Positions 3,409 through 5,506 of a stretch of DNA of 5,506 bases are shown here, one piece after another. Below the pieces are notes generated by a model. The model made no database searches, was not told where the DNA came from, and saw only the letters and a program-made list of their open reading frames with translations. Numbering within the stretch: the first letter of the stretch is position 1; each line of letters opens with the position of its first letter. Source of the stretch: UBA10649 sp964391765 (lineage in GTDB: Bacteria > Actinomycetota > Actinomycetes > S36-B12); the NCBI GenBank assembly GCA_964391765.1, contig CAYMNG010000142.1:1-5506 (forward strand). The letters are read 5' to 3'. The position numbers were made by a program, and so were the translations under genes.

Positions 3409-5506
3409 ATGATCGAGCTGACCGGCAGCAACCTGACGACGGTCGTCGTCGTTGCCGTCATCGCACTGGCCGCGCTGGCGGTCGCCGGCGTCCTGGTGCG
3501 CCAGGTCCTCGCCGCCGACGAGGGCACCGACAGCATGCGCAAGATCGCCGCGGCCGTCCAGGAAGGGGCTTCGGCGTATCTGAACCGCCAGTTCCGCACC
3601 CTGGCGATCTTCGCGGTCATCGTGTTCTTCGTCTTGTTCCTGCTGCCGGCGGACACCATGGGGGAGAAGGTCGGCCGCAGCATCTTCTTCCTCGTCGGCG
3701 CGGTGTTCTCGGCGATCACCGGATACATGGGCATGTGGCTCGCGGTGCGCGGCAACGTGCGCGTGGCGGCCGCGGCGAACACGACCGGCGAGCAGGCCGC
3801 GATGAAGATCGCGTTCCGCACCGGCGGGGTCGCCGGGATGTTCACCGTCGGGCTGGGCCTGTTCGGTGCCGCGCTCGTCGTCCTGGTCTACAAGGGCGAT
3901 GCACCGAAGGTGCTCGAGGGCTTCGGCTTCGGTGCGGCGCTGCTCGCGATGTTCATGCGCGTCGGCGGCGGCATCTTCACCAAGGCCGCCGACGTCGGTG
4001 CCGACCTCGTCGGCAAGGTCGAGCAGGGCATCCCCGAGGACGACCCACGCAACGCGGCGACGATCGCCGACAACGTCGGGGACAACGTCGGCGACTGCGC
4101 CGGCATGGCGGCCGACCTGTTCGAGTCGTACGCGGTCACGCTGGTCGCCGCCCTGATCCTCGGCAAGGTCGCGTTCGGCGAGATCGGCCTGGTGTGGCCG
4201 CTGGTCGTGCCGGCCATCGGTGTCATCACGGCGGTCATCGGCATCTTCGCGGTCTCCCCGCGCCCCGGCGACCGCTCGGGCATGTCCTCGATCAACCGCG
4301 GGTTCTTCATCTCCGCGGTGATCTCCGCCGTGCTCGTCGCGGTCGCGGCGTTCGTGTTCCTGCCCGATCGGATGGCGGCCTTCAGCGGTGTGGTCATCGG
4401 CGATCTGGGCCTGGGCGTGGCCGTCGACACCTTCAACCCGCGGTACTACGCCATCGCGGCGGTCGTCATCGGCATCCTGCTGGCAGCGGTCATCCAGCAG
4501 TTGACCGCGTACTTCACCGAGACCAACCGGCGTCCGGTCGACGACGTCGCCAAGACCTCGCTGACCGGCCCGGCGACCGTCATCTTGTCCGGCATCTCGC
4601 TCGGCCTGGAGTCGGCCGTGTATTCGGCGCTTCTGATCGGCGTCGCCGTGTACGGCGCGTTCCTGCTCGGCGGCGGGTCGATCATCCTGTCGCTGTTCGC
4701 GATCGCGCTGGCCGGCACCGGCCTGCTGACGACCGTCGGCGTCATCGTCTCGATGGACACCTTCGGCCCGGTGTCGGACAACGCCCAGGGCATCGCGGAG
4801 ATGTCCGGCGACGTGCACGGCGAGGGCGCCCAGGTGCTCACCCGGCTCGACGCGGTCGGCAACTCGACGAAGGCCATCACCAAGGGCATCGCGATCGCGA
4901 CCGCGGTACTCGCCGCGACGGCGCTGTTCGGGTCGTTCCGGGACGCGGTCGTCGCGGCGACCGCATCGGCCGATCCCGGCGAGACGATCGTGCGGACCCT
5001 GTCCGACGCGGCGCAGTACGCCGGCGTCCTCAACGTCGCGAACCCGGCCAACCTCGTCGGCCTGATCATCGGCGCGGCAGTGGTCTTCCTGTTCTCCGGC
5101 CTGGCGATCAACGCCGTGTCGCGTGCGGCCGGCGCCGTCATCTTCGAGGTGCGTCGCCAGTTCCGGGAGAAGCCGGGAATCATGGCCGGCACCGAGTTGC
5201 CCGAGTACGGCAAGGTCGTCGACATCGTCACCCGCGACTCGCTGCGCGAACTGGTCACCCCGGGCCTGCTCGCGGTCATGACGCCGATCGCGGTCGGCTT
5301 CGGCCTCGGCGTCGGCGCGCTGGGCTCCTACCTCGCCGGCACGATCGCCACGGGCGTGCTGATGGCCGTGTTCTTGTCGAACTCCGGCGGGGCGTGGGAC
5401 AACGCGAAGAAGTTCGTCGAGGACGGCAACTTCGGCGGGAAGGGCTCCGAGGCGCACGCCGCGACCGTCATCGGCGACACGGTCGGCGACCCGTTCAAGG
5501 ACACCG
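3409..5506 (+). CDS. hppA: Membrane-bound proton-pumping pyrophosphatase (3' end outside window)
   Basis: This integral membrane enzyme hydrolyses pyrophosphate to two phosphates and pumps H+ out across the membrane. 699 residues are visible without a stop; the last reads GDTVGDPFKDT, so the final C-terminal helices are missing. Landmarks: an N-terminal helix (about 11-31); EGASAYLNRQF (52-62); GGGIFTKAADVGADLVGKVE (186-205) with K192, D195 and D199; then DDPRNAATIADNVGDNVGD (211-229) with D221, D225 and D229, and D236, the Mg-PPi binding acidic residues. Further conserved blocks are DTFGPVSDNAQGIAEMSG (450-467) and SNSGGAWDNAKK (657-668). K488 in GNSTKAITKG, with T491, marks the K+-independent class. 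E239 in FESY is at the gate-glutamate position used in many bacterial enzymes. Many hydrophobic helices alternate with these loops, consistent with the 16-helix family fold. A 121-bp gap and its own RBS suggest separate expression from the pilus genes. Confidence 0.97.
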   Translation, partial: MIELTGSNLTTVVVVAVIALAALAVAGVLVRQVLAADEGTDSMRKIAAAVQEGASAYLNRQFRTLAIFAVIVFFVLFLLPADTMGEKVGRSIFFLVGAVFSAITGYMGMWLAVRGNVRVAAAANTTGEQAAMKIAFRTGGVAGMFTVGLGLFGAALVVLVYKGDAPKVLEGFGFGAALLAMFMRVGGGIFTKAADVGADLVGKVEQGIPEDDPRNAATIADNVGDNVGDCAGMAADLFESYAVTLVAALILGKVAFGEIGLVWPLVVPAIGVITAVIGIFAVSPRPGDRSGMSSINRGFFISAVISAVLVAVAAFVFLPDRMAAFSGVVIGDLGLGVAVDTFNPRYYAIAAVVIGILLAAVIQQLTAYFTETNRRPVDDVAKTSLTGPATVILSGISLGLESAVYSALLIGVAVYGAFLLGGGSIILSLFAIALAGTGLLTTVGVIVSMDTFGPVSDNAQGIAEMSGDVHGEGAQVLTRLDAVGNSTKAITKGIAIATAVLAATALFGSFRDAVVAATASADPGETIVRTLSDAAQYAGVLNVANPANLVGLIIGAAVVFLFSGLAINAVSRAAGAVIFEVRRQFREKPGIMAGTELPEYGKVVDIVTRDSLRELVTPGLLAVMTPIAVGFGLGVGALGSYLAGTIATGVLMAVFLSNSGGAWDNAKKFVEDGNFGGKGSEAHAATVIGDTVGDPFKDT

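Noticed and set aside
2334..3845. 503-codon minus-strand open frame spanning tadE to hppA
   Set aside because: It crosses four well-supported plus-strand genes and two spacers, and the translation is low-complexity (R/P/A/T-rich) with no recognisable family.
3238..5457. 739-codon open frame on the minus strand, fully antisense to hppA
   Set aside because: It mirrors a highly conserved coding sequence in very GC-rich DNA, where antisense frames stay open because stop codons are rare. Its product is dominated by D, R, H, Q and G with no domain or membrane pattern.

Overview
The window is very GC-rich (third codon positions almost all G or C) and looks like a chromosomal segment of a high-GC actinobacterium. 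The evidence is the gene content: an actinobacterial-type tad/Flp pilus operon containing a DUF4244 Flp-like mini-pilin, a BldG/RsbV-like STAS protein, and a K+-independent-type H+-pyrophosphatase. Every gene I support is on the + strand. No tRNA, rRNA, CRISPR array or transposon was seen.

Layout. Positions 1-1798 hold the secretion core: the C-terminal end of the TadA ATPase (cut by the window start), then the inner-membrane platform proteins TadB and TadC, joined by 4-bp ATGA and GTGA stop/start overlaps. A 188-bp non-coding spacer (1799-1986) follows, with a 16-bp perfect palindrome and a 10-bp direct repeat. Positions 1987-2916 hold three small prepilin-like proteins in overlapping succession: a 64-aa DUF4244/Flp-like protein, a TadE-like protein and a TadG/Rv3654c-like protein. 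A perfect 14-bp stem with a 4-base loop (2199-2230) lies just after the Flp-like gene, inside the start of tadE. After 32 bp comes a 112-aa anti-sigma-factor antagonist (2949-3287). A 121-bp spacer with a possible -10 element and hairpins leads to hppA, which runs off the right edge with 699 codons visible and its C-terminus missing.

How the genes work together. TadA powers assembly through TadB/TadC. The small proteins are the likely pilin and pseudopilins. The prepilin peptidase and a CpaE/TadZ/Ssd-like protein are not in the window and would have to lie elsewhere, the latter probably left of position 1. The STAS gene sits close enough to the tad genes to be co-transcribed, but no RsbW-type kinase/anti-sigma gene follows; hppA comes next. 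hppA has its own strong ribosome binding site and probably its own promoter. It makes a membrane pyrophosphatase that couples PPi hydrolysis to proton pumping.

I see no clearly new biological system. The most interesting signals are the inverted repeats bracketing the mini-pilin gene, the lone STAS gene between the pilus and pyrophosphatase genes, and the repeat pair in the tadC-flp spacer.
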